Part shown: piece after piece, positions 36,820 to 48,665 of the stretch
Position numbering within the stretch: the first letter of the stretch is position 1
Layout: every line of letters starts with the position of its first letter
NCBI GenBank assembly: GCA_016720855.1
Contig: JADKJU010000001.1
Location: 799,501 to 863,500, forward strand
Direction: 5' to 3'
DNA length: 64,000 nucleotides
Source: Betaproteobacteria bacterium
Lineage (GTDB): Bacteria > Pseudomonadota > Gammaproteobacteria > Burkholderiales > Usitatibacteraceae
Translations under genes and position numbers: made by a program
Notes under the pieces: model-generated
Database searches by the model: none
What the model was told of the DNA's origin: nothing
Seen by the model: the letters and a program-made list of their open reading frames with translations, nothing else

Positions 36820-37563
36820 TCATTCGCCGAGCCAGCGGCCGATCGCGTCCATCTGGCCCGCGTGGGTGAGGTCGACCTGCAGCGGCGTGATCGAGACGGC
36901 GCCCCGCTCGAGGGCATGGAAGTCGGTGCCAGGCCCCGCTTCGCGCGCGGCGCCGGCCGGACCGACCCAGTACACGGTGTCGCCACGCGGATTCACGCTC
37001 TTCACCACCGGCTGCGCCTTGTGGCGCCTCCCGAGCCGCGTCACCTCCATGCCAGCGAGCTCGTCGAAAGGCAGGTCCGGCACGTTCACGTTGAGGAGGA
37101 TGGGCTGCGCGGGTGGGGCCCGTCGGATGCGATCGACCAATTCCCGCGCCACGCGGGCCGCCGTGTCGTAGTGCTTGTAGACCTTTCCGACGAGAGACAC
37201 CGCGATCGCGGGCACGCCGAGCAGATAGCCCTCGGTTGCCGCCGCGACCGTGCCGGAGTAGAGCGTGTCGTCGCCCATGTTGGAGCCGGAATTGATCCCG
37301 GAGACCACGATGTCCGGCTCGATGTCGAGCAGCCCCGTCACTGCCATGTGCACGCAGTCGGTGGGCGTGCCGTTCACGTAGAAGAAGCCGTTGCTCACGC
37401 GGTGCAGCGAGAGCGGGCGGTCGAGCGTGAGGGAATTGGAGGCGCCGCTGCGGTCGCGCTCGGGGGCGACGACGGTGATGTCGCCGAGCGGTTTCAGTGC
37501 CTCGGCGAGCGCCGCCAGACCGGGTGCGAAATAGCCGTCGTCGTTCGAGAGGAGAATGCGCAT
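36820..37563 (-). CDS. surE: 5'-nucleotidase SurE
   Basis: SurE is a metal-dependent phosphatase acting on nucleoside monophosphates and short polyphosphates during stress and stationary phase. The 247-residue length is normal. The metal site NDDG lies at residues 7-10 and the second loop VSGINSGSNMGDDTLYSGTV near 80-100, both diagnostic. It opens the stress-related surE-pcm-nlpD cluster and is divergent from the kinase-like gene at 37673. Confidence 0.97.
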   Translation of the reverse strand: MRILLSNDDGYFAPGLAALAEALKPLGDITVVAPERDRSGASNSLTLDRPLSLHRVSNGFFYVNGTPTDCVHMAVTGLLDIEPDIVVSGINSGSNMGDDTLYSGTVAAATEGYLLGVPAIAVSLVGKVYKHYDTAARVARELVDRIRRAPPAQPILLNVNVPDLPFDELAGMEVTRLGRRHKAQPVVKSVNPRGDTVYWVGPAGAAREAGPGTDFHALERGAVSITPLQVDLTHAGQMDAIGRWLGE

Positions 37564-37598
37564 CGCGGGGGCTTTCGCCCGGGGAAATTTGCTGCGCG

Positions 37599-37604
37599 AT
37601 TATA
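37599..37604 (-). promoter_or_regulatory. -10 element for surE
   Basis: A perfect TATAAT on the minus strand lies 36 bases upstream of the surE start. No good -35 is visible at the expected distance. On the other strand TAGAAT at 37639-37644 could be the -10 of the divergent kinase gene and supports its start at 37673 rather than at the ATG inside that box. Confidence 0.5.
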
Positions 37605-37672
37605 CCCGAAGGCTCCCGGCCGCCCCGCGCGCGTAGGCTAGAATGGCGCCTGCATTCCGCCCTTCCCCCCCA

Positions 37673-38734
37673 ATGGCCAGCCCGCCTTCCCATTTCGCCC
37701 GCGCATCGGGCGCCGGCCGCGATCCTCGGGCACGGGCCGAGGCATTTCTCGCGATCGCGTGCACCGCCTCGAGAGTGGCGATCCAGGGCTGGGAGCGCTT
37801 GTCCGGCGGAGCCATCCAGGAAAACGTGGCGATCGATGTCGTCATCGAGGGCGGCCCTCTCGCCGGCCAACACGCGTGGGTGCTGCGCACCGACGCCCCC
37901 TCCGCCGTGGCGGTGAGCCGTTCGCGCTCCGAGGAGTTCGAGATCCTGCGCGCGGCCCAAGGCGCAGGCGTGCGCGTCCCCGAACCCCTGTTCGCCTGCC
38001 ATGACGGCGAAGGCCCCGATTTCTTCGTGATGCGCCGCATGCCGGGCGTGGCCGCCGGGCACCGGCTCTCCCGGGATGACGGGCTCGTGCCCGATCGCGC
38101 GGCGCTCGCCCGTGAGCTCGGCGAGAACCTCGCGCGGCTTCACCGCCTGACACCGCCGGCCGCCTCGCTTCACTTCCTTGGCGCGGCCCCTGTTGATTTC
38201 GCGCGCGCGACCGTCGCCACCTACCTGCGCGACCTGGACGTCCTGGGCGCCGTTCGCGGGGAAGCGTGGCCGGCGCTCGAATGGGGCCTGGCGTGGTGCG
38301 CACGAAACGCTCCCGATCCGCTGCCGGCCTGCCTCCTGCACCGCGATTACCGGACGGGCAACTACCTCGTGCACGAGGGTCGCCTCAGCGCGGTGCTCGA
38401 CTGGGAATTCGCGGGCTGGGGCGATCCGCGCGAGGACATCGGCTGGATGTTCGCGCGCTGCTGGCGGTTCGCACGGCCCGACCGCGAGGCGGGCGGTGTC
38501 GGCTTCGCGGCCGACTTCCTCGCCGGGTACGCCGCGGCGGGCGGGCGCAGAACGGCCTGGGAAGAGACGCTCTACTGGCAGGCGATGGCGCACCTGCGCT
38601 GGGCCGTGATCGCATTGCAGCAGGTCGAGCGGCACCGGTCCGGATCGCAGCGATCCCTCGAACTCGCCCTCACCGCGCACATCGTCCCGGATCTGGAGAA
38701 CGAGATCCTGGCCCTCACCGCTGGCGCGCCGTGA
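37673..38734 (+). CDS. APH-family kinase, LvaA-like (probable 4-hydroxyacyl-CoA kinase)
   Basis: This 353-residue soluble kinase has the aminoglycoside-phosphotransferase fold. The catalytic loop is LLHRDYRTGNYLVHEG (Asp as base, Asn as metal ligand), and the metal aspartate lies in VLDWEFAGWGDPREDIGWM. Relatives encoded next to an acyl-CoA dehydrogenase, including LvaA of Pseudomonas putida and the kinase half of human ACAD11, phosphorylate the 4-hydroxyl of acyl-CoAs. The three following genes match LvaB, LvaD and LvaC, so that role is more likely than antibiotic resistance. An in-frame ATG at 37643 lies inside a probable -10 box, so I prefer 37673. Confidence 0.85.
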   Translation: MASPPSHFARASGAGRDPRARAEAFLAIACTASRVAIQGWERLSGGAIQENVAIDVVIEGGPLAGQHAWVLRTDAPSAVAVSRSRSEEFEILRAAQGAGVRVPEPLFACHDGEGPDFFVMRRMPGVAAGHRLSRDDGLVPDRAALARELGENLARLHRLTPPAASLHFLGAAPVDFARATVATYLRDLDVLGAVRGEAWPALEWGLAWCARNAPDPLPACLLHRDYRTGNYLVHEGRLSAVLDWEFAGWGDPREDIGWMFARCWRFARPDREAGGVGFAADFLAGYAAAGGRRTAWEETLYWQAMAHLRWAVIALQQVERHRSGSQRSLELALTAHIVPDLENEILALTAGAP

Positions 38735-39108
38735 AAGTCGAGCCGTTGGCTGCGGACCTTCTCGAGATCGCGCGTGCGACGATCCTCGAGCAGATCGTCC
38801 CGTCGCTTCCGCAGTCGCAGCGCTATGCGGCGCTCATGGCTGCCAATGCGCTGGCCATCGCCGGCCGCGACCTCGCCGCCCCGTCATCGGCCGCGGCCGA
38901 GATCTCGCGCATCGCCACACTGCTTGGTGACTGGACTCCCCCGGTCGAGGACGCGGAGGCCCTTCGCGAAGGCACGGCCCGTCTTGCGGCGAGCATCCGC
39001 CAGGGTCGATACGATGAAGGCGAGGCGCGCTCGCGCCTGCTCGAGCACCTGCGCGAGACCACACGCGCGCGCCTCGCCGTGAGCAACCCCAAGGCGCTGG
39101 AACGCTAG
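38731..39108 (+). CDS. DUF6285 protein, LvaB-like partner of the kinase
   Basis: A 125-residue helical protein of the family annotated DUF6285. It starts with GTG and overlaps the kinase stop by four bases. Features include LLEIARATILEQIVPSLP near the N-terminus and RYAALMAANALAIAGRDLAA. In the levulinate pathway the small protein LvaB is needed for good activity of the kinase LvaA, and this gene sits in the equivalent place. Its own biochemical function is unknown. It is 15 bases from the SDR gene. Confidence 0.82.
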   Translation: MKVEPLAADLLEIARATILEQIVPSLPQSQRYAALMAANALAIAGRDLAAPSSAAAEISRIATLLGDWTPPVEDAEALREGTARLAASIRQGRYDEGEARSRLLEHLRETTRARLAVSNPKALER

Positions 39109-39123
39109 CAAAGGAAGAACACG

Positions 39124-39897
39124 ATGATCACCGATCCCCTCTTCGACATCAGCGGCAAGGTGGCGCTTGTCACCGGCGCCTCCAGCGGCCTGGGCGAGAA
39201 CTTCGCGCGCGCACTCGCGGCTCGCGGCGCCGTGGTCGTGGCCGCGGCGCGTCGTGCTGATCGCCTCGACAACCTCGTGTCCGCCATCCTGTCAGAGGGC
39301 GGGACGGCGCACGCGGTATCGCTCGACGTCACCGACCCCGCCAGCGTCGAGGCGGCAGTGAGACAGGCCACGGACCTCGCCGGATCCATCGACATCCTCG
39401 TGAACAACGCCGGAATCGCCGACACGAAAGTGTCGATCGAGCTCACGCAGGCGGATTGGCGACGGGTCCTCGACACGAACCTCGACGGGGCATGGCGAAT
39501 GGCGCAGGCGGTTGCGAAATCGATGATCGCCGCGAAGCGCCCGGGCAGCATCGTGAACATCGCCTCCATCCTGGGGCTGCGCCAGGCGACGCACCTGCTC
39601 GCTTACGCCGCCGCCAAGGCCGCACTCGTCCAGGTGACGAAGTCGCTGGCGCTCGAATGGGCGCGGTACGGCATCCGCGTGAACGCGATCGCCCCCGGCT
39701 ACGTCGTCACCGAGATGAACCGCGACTACTTCCAGTCGGAGTCCGGACTGGCGGTGGGCAAGCGCATCCCGCAGCGGCGCATCGGCGCGCCACGCGACCT
39801 CGAGGGCGCCCTTCTCCTGCTTGCTTCCGGCGCAGGCGCCTACATGACCGGCTCGATCGTCGTGGTTGATGGCGGCCACCTCGTGAACTCCCTCTAG
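39124..39897 (+). CDS. Short-chain dehydrogenase/reductase (LvaD-like position)
   Basis: This 257-residue SDR binds NAD(P) at TGASSGLGENFARALAARG and has the structural motif NNAG. The catalytic Ser-Tyr-Lys set is present as NIASILG and YAAAKAALVQV, and the C-terminus is SIVVVDGGHLVN. Many SDRs reduce 3-ketoacyl substrates. In the lva operon, LvaD reduces the 4-keto group of levulinyl-CoA before phosphorylation, so the context suggests a 4-oxoacyl-CoA or hydroxyacyl-CoA substrate. The exact substrate is an inference. Confidence 0.9.
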   Translation: MITDPLFDISGKVALVTGASSGLGENFARALAARGAVVVAAARRADRLDNLVSAILSEGGTAHAVSLDVTDPASVEAAVRQATDLAGSIDILVNNAGIADTKVSIELTQADWRRVLDTNLDGAWRMAQAVAKSMIAAKRPGSIVNIASILGLRQATHLLAYAAAKAALVQVTKSLALEWARYGIRVNAIAPGYVVTEMNRDYFQSESGLAVGKRIPQRRIGAPRDLEGALLLLASGAGAYMTGSIVVVDGGHLVNSL

Positions 39898-39933
39898 TCG
39901 CCGGCCCGTTCCCCGACCACGCCAGGACCCCCC

Positions 39934-41130
39934 ATGGACTTCACGCTCCCCGCACCCATCGAGGCCTACCGTCGGCGTTACCGCGACTTCGTTCGCGGGG
40001 CGGTCCTGCCGCTCGACACCGACCCCTCATCCTTCGACGAGCACCAGAACATCCGTGCCGAGGTACTGGCGGGCGTACGCGCGAAGGCGAAAGCGGCCGG
40101 CCTGTGGGCGCCGCAGATGCCGAAGGAGCGCGGGGGCCAGGGCCTGGGCGTCACGGGCATGGCCGCGTGCTACGAGGAACTCAACTATTCGCTCTTCGGC
40201 CCCGTGAGCGTTAACTGCGCGGCGCCGGACGACGGCAACATGATCCTGCTCAACAAGGTGGGCACGCCGGCGCAGAAGGAACGCTGGCTCCAGCCCATCG
40301 TGGACGGCAAGGTCCGCTCCGCGTTCGCGATGACCGAGCCTCATCCCGGCGGGGGTTCCGATCCCGCCATGATGCTCACGACCGCGACGAGATCCGGCGA
40401 CAAGTGGGTGGTGCGCGGACGCAAGTGGTTCATCACCGGCGCGGACGAGGCAAGGCACTTCATCGTGGTCGCGAAGACTTCGGAGGATGCACGCAAGGGA
40501 CTCACCGCCTTTCTCTTCGACCGCGACGACCCGGGCTGGGCCGTCACTCGCCGCATTCCCATCCTGGGCCCCGAGGAACATGGCGGGCATTGCGAGCTCG
40601 AGTTCGACGGCCTCGCCATTCCCGACGAGAACCGCCTGATGAACGTGGGCGATGGATTGAAGGTCACGCAGATCCGGCTCGGCACCGCGCGCCTAACGCA
40701 CTGCATGCGCTGGCTGGGACTGTCGAGGCGCTCGCTCGACATCGCCGCCGACTATGCCGGCGTGCGCATGAGCGGCGGGAAGAGGCTGGCCGACCGGGAG
40801 AGCATCCAGATGAAACTCGGGCACTGCGCGATGCAGGTGGAGATCGGCCGGCTACTCACGATGAAGGCCGCCACCCTCATCGACAAGGGCGACTTCGCGA
40901 AGAGGGAAATCTCGATGGCGAAGGTGCACGTCGCGGACACGCTGCACCTGTGTGCCGACACCGCCATCCAGCTCTGCGGGGCGCGCGGCTACTCCACCGA
41001 CACGCCGCTCGAGTGGATCTATCGCTATGCGCGCCAGGCGCGACTGGTGGACGGCGCGACGGAAGTGCACCAGCAGGTGCTCGCGCGCCTGTTCCTCGAG
41101 GAACGGGGGGATTTCTGGCGGTGGGCTTGA
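39934..41130 (+). CDS. Acyl-CoA dehydrogenase-family protein (LvaC/ACAD11-like)
   Basis: This 398-residue flavoprotein has the three-domain acyl-CoA dehydrogenase layout. FAD-binding signatures include AFAMTEPHPGGGSDPAMM and KWFITGADEARHFIVV, and the C-terminal helical domain has QLCGARGYSTDTPLEWIYRY. The last stretch, RLVDGATEVHQQVLARLF, is typical of the ACAD10/11 branch. In that branch the enzyme removes phosphate from 4-phosphoacyl-CoA rather than simply dehydrogenating. It is the last gene of the kinase-DUF6285-SDR-ACAD set. A 201-base gap with an inverted repeat follows. Confidence 0.9.
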   Translation: MDFTLPAPIEAYRRRYRDFVRGAVLPLDTDPSSFDEHQNIRAEVLAGVRAKAKAAGLWAPQMPKERGGQGLGVTGMAACYEELNYSLFGPVSVNCAAPDDGNMILLNKVGTPAQKERWLQPIVDGKVRSAFAMTEPHPGGGSDPAMMLTTATRSGDKWVVRGRKWFITGADEARHFIVVAKTSEDARKGLTAFLFDRDDPGWAVTRRIPILGPEEHGGHCELEFDGLAIPDENRLMNVGDGLKVTQIRLGTARLTHCMRWLGLSRRSLDIAADYAGVRMSGGKRLADRESIQMKLGHCAMQVEIGRLLTMKAATLIDKGDFAKREISMAKVHVADTLHLCADTAIQLCGARGYSTDTPLEWIYRYARQARLVDGATEVHQQVLARLFLEERGDFWRWA

Positions 41131-41151
41131 GAGTTACCCGGGCGAAAGGCG

Positions 41152-41314
41152 GGGAACACGGATGAACACGGATCAAAGCGGATGAACACGGATAATCGCC
41201 AGGGCTGGGCACATCACCGATACAGGCACCACCTCCGACAAGCTCCCCGATGACTCAGGCCATTGACGAATCATCCGTGTTCATCCGCTTTGATCCGTGT
41301 TCATCCGTGTTCCC
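41152..41314. repeat. Perfect 42-bp inverted repeat between convergent genes (IR3)
   Basis: The left arm (41152-41193) starts GGGAACACGGATGAACACGG and is made of near-repeats of GATGAACACGGAT. The right arm (41273-41314) is its exact reverse complement. The 79-base loop at 41194-41272 shows no ORF. Arm length and loop length closely match E1 and E2, but the sequence is unrelated to them. GATGAACACGGAT-type repeats are familiar from intergenic regions of many bacteria. No U-run is present. Confidence 0.93.
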
Positions 41315-41331
41315 AAGGTTTAGTCCCCGCA

Positions 41332-44217
<2,886 letters not shown>

Positions 44218-44226
44218 GGCGGTTCC

Positions 44227-44607
44227 TTACTCGGAGGCGACTTTCTCGTAGGCGGCGGCATCCAGGAGCTTGCCCAGGTCCGCGGCATTGTCGGGCTTCA
44301 TGCGGAACATCCAGCAGCCGTAGGCATCCTCGTTCACCTTCTCGGGAGCTTCGGCCAGCGCATCGTTGCCGGCGACGATCTCGCCCGCGACCGGAGCGTA
44401 GATGTCGGAGGCCGCTTTGACCGACTCGACGACACCCACCGCCTCGCCGGCCGCGACCTTGCGTCCCGCCTTGGGCGCCTCGACGAACACGATGTCCCCC
44501 AGTTGCTCCTGGGCGTGGTCCGTGATGCCGATGGCGACCGTGCCGTCGGCATCGGAACGGACCCATTCGTGCGACTCGGTGTACTTGAGTTCCTTCGGGA
44601 CATTCAT
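44227..44607 (-). CDS. gcvH: Glycine cleavage system H protein
   Basis: The H protein shuttles the aminomethyl intermediate between P and T proteins on a lipoylated lysine. The 126-residue length is normal. The lipoyl lysine is Lys64 in GVVESVKAASDIYAPVAGEI. The N-terminus MNVPKELKYTESHEWV is canonical. It lies between gcvT and gcvP on the same strand. Confidence 0.97.
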   Translation of the reverse strand: MNVPKELKYTESHEWVRSDADGTVAIGITDHAQEQLGDIVFVEAPKAGRKVAAGEAVGVVESVKAASDIYAPVAGEIVAGNDALAEAPEKVNEDAYGCWMFRMKPDNAADLGKLLDAAAYEKVASE

Positions 44608-44677
44608 GGCGCTTTCTCCGTGGGGTTTCAGGTGTTGTACCGGGCTCATGTACCCGGCTCGTGCGCCGGGCACGATT

Positions 44678-45763
<1,086 letters not shown>

Positions 45764-45783
45764 GGCGATTCCTCCGGAAATGG

Positions 45784-45821
45784 AAAAGGGCCAGGCAAGC
45801 GTTGCCTCGCTTGCCTGGCCC
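45784..45821 (-). terminator. Riboswitch expression-platform terminator
   Basis: On the minus strand a perfect 14-bp stem (GGGCCAGGCAAGCG with its complement, loop AGGCAA) is followed by TTTTCC. It directly abuts the second glycine aptamer and precedes gcvT, so the switch probably works by controlling transcription read-through. Confidence 0.9.
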
Positions 45822-46062
45822 CTCTGTCCCTTGTACCTGAGAGATTACGGCGTCCGTTTCCGGTGCCGGTAGCCCCTTCGGTGGACTTTCCGGCGCCCCG
45901 ATGCACGGGAAGGCCGGCAGTCGCTCTCCAGAGTCCGGGACTGCCTCGAGGACCCCCAGGAGGGGATGCGCGAACCCGGCTCCGGTCGGTCCTTTTTGCC
46001 TGAGAGTTTGCGGGCGCTACCCCTTCGGCGGTATCTCGACGAATCGCGATGACGCTCTCCCG
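45822..46062 (-). ncRNA. Tandem glycine riboswitch upstream of gcvT
   Basis: Two aptamers in series are read on the minus strand. The first (about 46062 to 45988) has GGGAGAGCGTC, CGCCGAAGGGGTAGCGC and AACTCTCAGGCAAAAAGGAC. The second (about 45936 to 45822) has CTGGAGAGCGACTG, CACCGAAGGGGCTACCGG and ATCTCTCAGGTACAAGGGAC. These are the conserved GGAGAG, CCGAAGGGG and CTCTCAGG.A..AGGAC elements of the glycine class, in the common double arrangement. Glycine binding normally turns the cleavage operon on. It fills half of the 522-base gap between gcvT and the malic enzyme gene. Confidence 0.96.
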
Positions 46063-46116
46063 ACCGGATGCCGCGCAGGCTACGCGGGCACCCGCCGCCT
46101 GTCAAACGCACCGGAC

Positions 46117-46153
46117 TTGATCGAGCGCAAACCTCCGGCTTGATCGAGCGCAA
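46117..46153. promoter_or_regulatory. Two FNR/ANR-like sites as direct repeats
   Basis: TTGATCGAGCGCAA occurs at 46117-46130 and again at 46140-46153, 23 bases apart, within a repeated 20-base block. One half-site (TTGAT) is perfect for the FNR/CRP superfamily, and the other (CGCAA versus ATCAA) matches three of five bases. They lie between the gcv riboswitch and the malic enzyme gene and could act on either. The rest of the gap, 46154-46285, shows nothing clear. Confidence 0.35.
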
Positions 46154-46285
46154 AGCCCGCAAGCCGCCACGGCCTAGCATGGCTGCTGGCTCGCCACCGG
46201 CCTTGCCCGGACAGAACAACGGCGCTCGAGGGACGCGTGTGGAACGCGCCCGGCGACCGCGCAGCCCCTCGGAGAAAATGCAATC

Positions 46286-47932
46286 ATGGCTGAATCCGCC
46301 TCGCCCTCCCCGTCCACTCCCAGGGGGAATGCCCTCCTCCAGGATCCCGTTTACAACAAGGGGACCGCCTTCACCGAGAAGGAACGCGATGTCCTCGGTC
46401 TGCGTGGCCTCCTGCCGCCGCGCGTGCATACCCAGCCCGAGCAGGTCGGGCGCGTGCTCAAGAACATGCGCCGGCTGCCCACCGACCTCGACAAGTACAT
46501 CTTCCTCACGGCGCTGCACGATCGGAACGAGACGCTCTTCTTCCGCGTGGTGATGGAGAACGCCGAGGAGATCATGCCCCTCATCTACACGCCCACCGTG
46601 GGGATGGGTTGCCAGCTCTACGGACGGATCTACCGCAGGTCCCGCGGGCTCTTCGTCACGGCCGCCGATGCCGGCCGGGTGAAGCAGGTGCTGAAGAACT
46701 GGCCGCACAAGGCCGGGATCATCGTCGTCACGGACGGGGAGCGCATTCTCGGCCTTGGCGACCAGGGCGCGCAGGGCATGGGCATCCCCGTCGGCAAGCT
46801 GTCCCTCTACACGGCGTGCGCCGGGATGCATCCAAGCCTGTGCCTGCCGGTGACCCTGGACGTGGGCACCGAGAACGAGGAAATGCTGAACGATCCCCTG
46901 TACATCGGCCTGGTGCGCCGCCGCGTGCGCGGCGCGGAATACGACGCGCTGGTCGAGGAGTTCGTCACCGCCGCGAACGAGGTGTTCCCCGGCGTACTCA
47001 TCCAGTTCGAGGATTTCGCCAACGCGAACGCCTTCAGGCTGCTGCACAAGTACCAGAGCCGCATCTGCACATTCAACGACGACATCCAGGGCACCGCCTC
47101 CGTGACGCTCGCCGGACTCAAGTCGGCCGTGCGCATCACGGGCAAGAGCCTCGCCGACACGCGCGTCCTGTTCTTCGGCGCGGGCGAAGCCGCGGTCGGC
47201 ATCGCCGATCTCATCACCGCCTCGCTCATGGGGCAGGGACTGCCGGAAGCCGAGGCGCGCAAGCGCTGCTGGCTCGTCGATTCGAAGGGACTCGTGATCG
47301 CCTCCCGCACCGACCTCACGGACCACAAGCGCAAGTACGCGCACGAGCACGCGCCGGTGGGGGACTTCGCCACCGCGGTGAATGCGCTCAAGCCGCAGGC
47401 CATCATCGGCGTGGCCGCCGTCGGGCGCACCTTCACGCAGCCCATCATCCAGGCGATGACGGGCTTCAACGAACGGCCGATCGTCTTCGCGCTTTCCAAC
47501 CCGACCACGAAGTCGGAGTGCACCGCCGAGGAAGCCTACGCCTGGAGCAACGGCCGTGCGGTCTTCGCGTGCGGCAGCCCCTTCGCCCCGGTCAATTTCG
47601 GCGGCAAGACGTTCGTGCCGCGGCAGTGCAACAATTCGTACATCTTCCCGGGCGTGGGCCTCGGCGTGGTCGCCTGCAAGACGAGCCGCGTGACGGACGA
47701 CATGTTCCTGGCGGCCGCCGATACGCTGGCAGGCATGGTTACGGAGGCGGATCTGGCGCAGGGCAGCCTCTACCCGCCGCTTGCGAACATGCGCAACGTT
47801 TCCGCCGCCATCGCGACCAGCGTGGCCGAGGTGGTGTTCAAGCGCGGGCTCGCGGGCGTGCCGAAGCCGGCCGACACCGCGGCGTTCATCCGGCAGAACA
47901 TGTACGACCCGACGTATCCCACGTACGCCTAG
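46286..47932 (+). CDS. maeA: NAD-dependent malic enzyme (oxaloacetate-decarboxylating)
   Basis: The enzyme converts malate to pyruvate and CO2 with reduction of NAD. The 548-residue protein is of the MaeA/SfcA type. It has GLRGLLPPRVHTQPEQV near the N-terminus, the catalytic tyrosine region PLIYTPTVGMGCQLYGRIYR and VVTDGERILGLGDQGAQGMG. The metal-binding FEDFANANA and FNDDIQGTASV come next, followed by a Rossmann site FFGAGEAAVGIADL. Nothing is missing. It is a single-gene unit pointing toward the tRNA-Pro gene, with a shared terminator between them. Confidence 0.96.
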   Translation: MAESASPSPSTPRGNALLQDPVYNKGTAFTEKERDVLGLRGLLPPRVHTQPEQVGRVLKNMRRLPTDLDKYIFLTALHDRNETLFFRVVMENAEEIMPLIYTPTVGMGCQLYGRIYRRSRGLFVTAADAGRVKQVLKNWPHKAGIIVVTDGERILGLGDQGAQGMGIPVGKLSLYTACAGMHPSLCLPVTLDVGTENEEMLNDPLYIGLVRRRVRGAEYDALVEEFVTAANEVFPGVLIQFEDFANANAFRLLHKYQSRICTFNDDIQGTASVTLAGLKSAVRITGKSLADTRVLFFGAGEAAVGIADLITASLMGQGLPEAEARKRCWLVDSKGLVIASRTDLTDHKRKYAHEHAPVGDFATAVNALKPQAIIGVAAVGRTFTQPIIQAMTGFNERPIVFALSNPTTKSECTAEEAYAWSNGRAVFACGSPFAPVNFGGKTFVPRQCNNSYIFPGVGLGVVACKTSRVTDDMFLAAADTLAGMVTEADLAQGSLYPPLANMRNVSAAIATSVAEVVFKRGLAGVPKPADTAAFIRQNMYDPTYPTYA

Positions 47933-48077
47933 GGCAGGTCACCGAACCGCACCACGAGATACCGGCCGCCCTGCCTGGCGTGGTTCTTCGCGCGGTTCCG
48001 GCCGAGCGATGATTGCGCCGCCAGGCCGCCGATGAAGGACAGCGTGAGGGAGCGTGCCCCGCTGGCACGCGTTCCCA

Positions 48078-48114
48078 AAATGAAAAGAGCCAGCAGGGCC
48101 GGCTCTTTTCATTT
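48078..48114. terminator. Bidirectional terminator between maeA and tRNA-Pro
   Basis: AAATGAAAAGAGCC and GGCTCTTTTCATTT form a 14-bp stem with a 9-base loop. A- and T-rich stem bases provide a U-run in both directions, so it serves maeA from the left and the tRNA from the right. The preceding 145 bases after maeA show no gene. Confidence 0.87.
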
Positions 48115-48128
48115 CAGCTTGATCGAAT

Positions 48129-48205
48129 TGGTCGGGGCGAAAGGATTCGAACCTTCGACCCCCTGCACCCCATGCAGGTGCGCTACCAGGCTGCGCTACG
48201 CCCCG
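48129..48205 (-). tRNA. tRNA-Pro (anticodon GGG)
   Basis: On the minus strand CGGGGCG pairs with CGCCCCG to close the acceptor stem. The D arm is GCGCAGCCTGGTAGCGC. The anticodon stem CCTGC/GCAGG holds the loop ATGGGGT with anticodon GGG. The T arm contains GGTTCGAATCC. The CCA end is encoded. The length of 77 bases is normal. Confidence 0.97.
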
Positions 48206-48275
48206 ACCGAGAGCGGAATTGTATCAGAACGCAGGGGCCGGATTCCCGCAAACGCGGCAAATGAAGGCGCAGTCG

Positions 48276-48665
48276 CTATTCGTTGTCGAGCATCTTGAGG
48301 ATGCTCTTCAATTCCTTGCGGATGTTGGCCGGCGACAGGGGCTGCGGGACCGTCATCGTGTTGTACGCGGCGTGCGATCCGGTTCGCGAAGGCATCGCCT
48401 CCTCGAGGCGGTTCCTGGCGCCGTTGATGGTGAATCCGTGCTCGTAGAGCAGTTCGCGGATTCGCCGGATCAGCAGCACCTCGTGGTGCTGGTAATAACG
48501 CCGATTGCCCCTGCGCTTGAGGGGCTTCAACTGGGTGAACTCCTGCTCCCAGTACCGGAGTACGTGGGGTTTCACCCCGCACAATTCGCTAACTTCGCCT
48601 ATCGTGAAATAGCGCTTGGCGGGGATCGCCGGCAGTTCATTCGTTGCCAGGTTCTCCGTGGCCAT
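48276..48665 (-). CDS. MerR-family transcriptional regulator of the ihfA operon
   Basis: This 129-residue protein has an N-terminal MerR winged helix (KRYFTIGEVSELCGVKPHVL, then RYWEQEF) followed by a dimer helix region. It has no metal-binding cysteine tail. A MerR-type gene of this short form directly after ihfA, and next to tRNA-Pro, is a conserved betaproteobacterial arrangement. Its target and ligand are unknown. Its start overlaps the 3' end of ihfA by 29 bases. Confidence 0.93.
   Translation of the reverse strand: MATENLATNELPAIPAKRYFTIGEVSELCGVKPHVLRYWEQEFTQLKPLKRRGNRRYYQHHEVLLIRRIRELLYEHGFTINGARNRLEEAMPSRTGSHAAYNTMTVPQPLSPANIRKELKSILKMLDNE

Noticed and set aside
37673..38734. Aminoglycoside resistance gene
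   Set aside because: The fold is APH-type, but the operon partners (DUF6285, SDR, acyl-CoA dehydrogenase) point to an acyl-CoA kinase.
48032..48298. Open frame of 88 codons reading LVGAKGFEPSTPC over tRNA-Pro
   Set aside because: This is the familiar spurious frame antisense to a tRNA. The cloverleaf on the minus strand explains the sequence.
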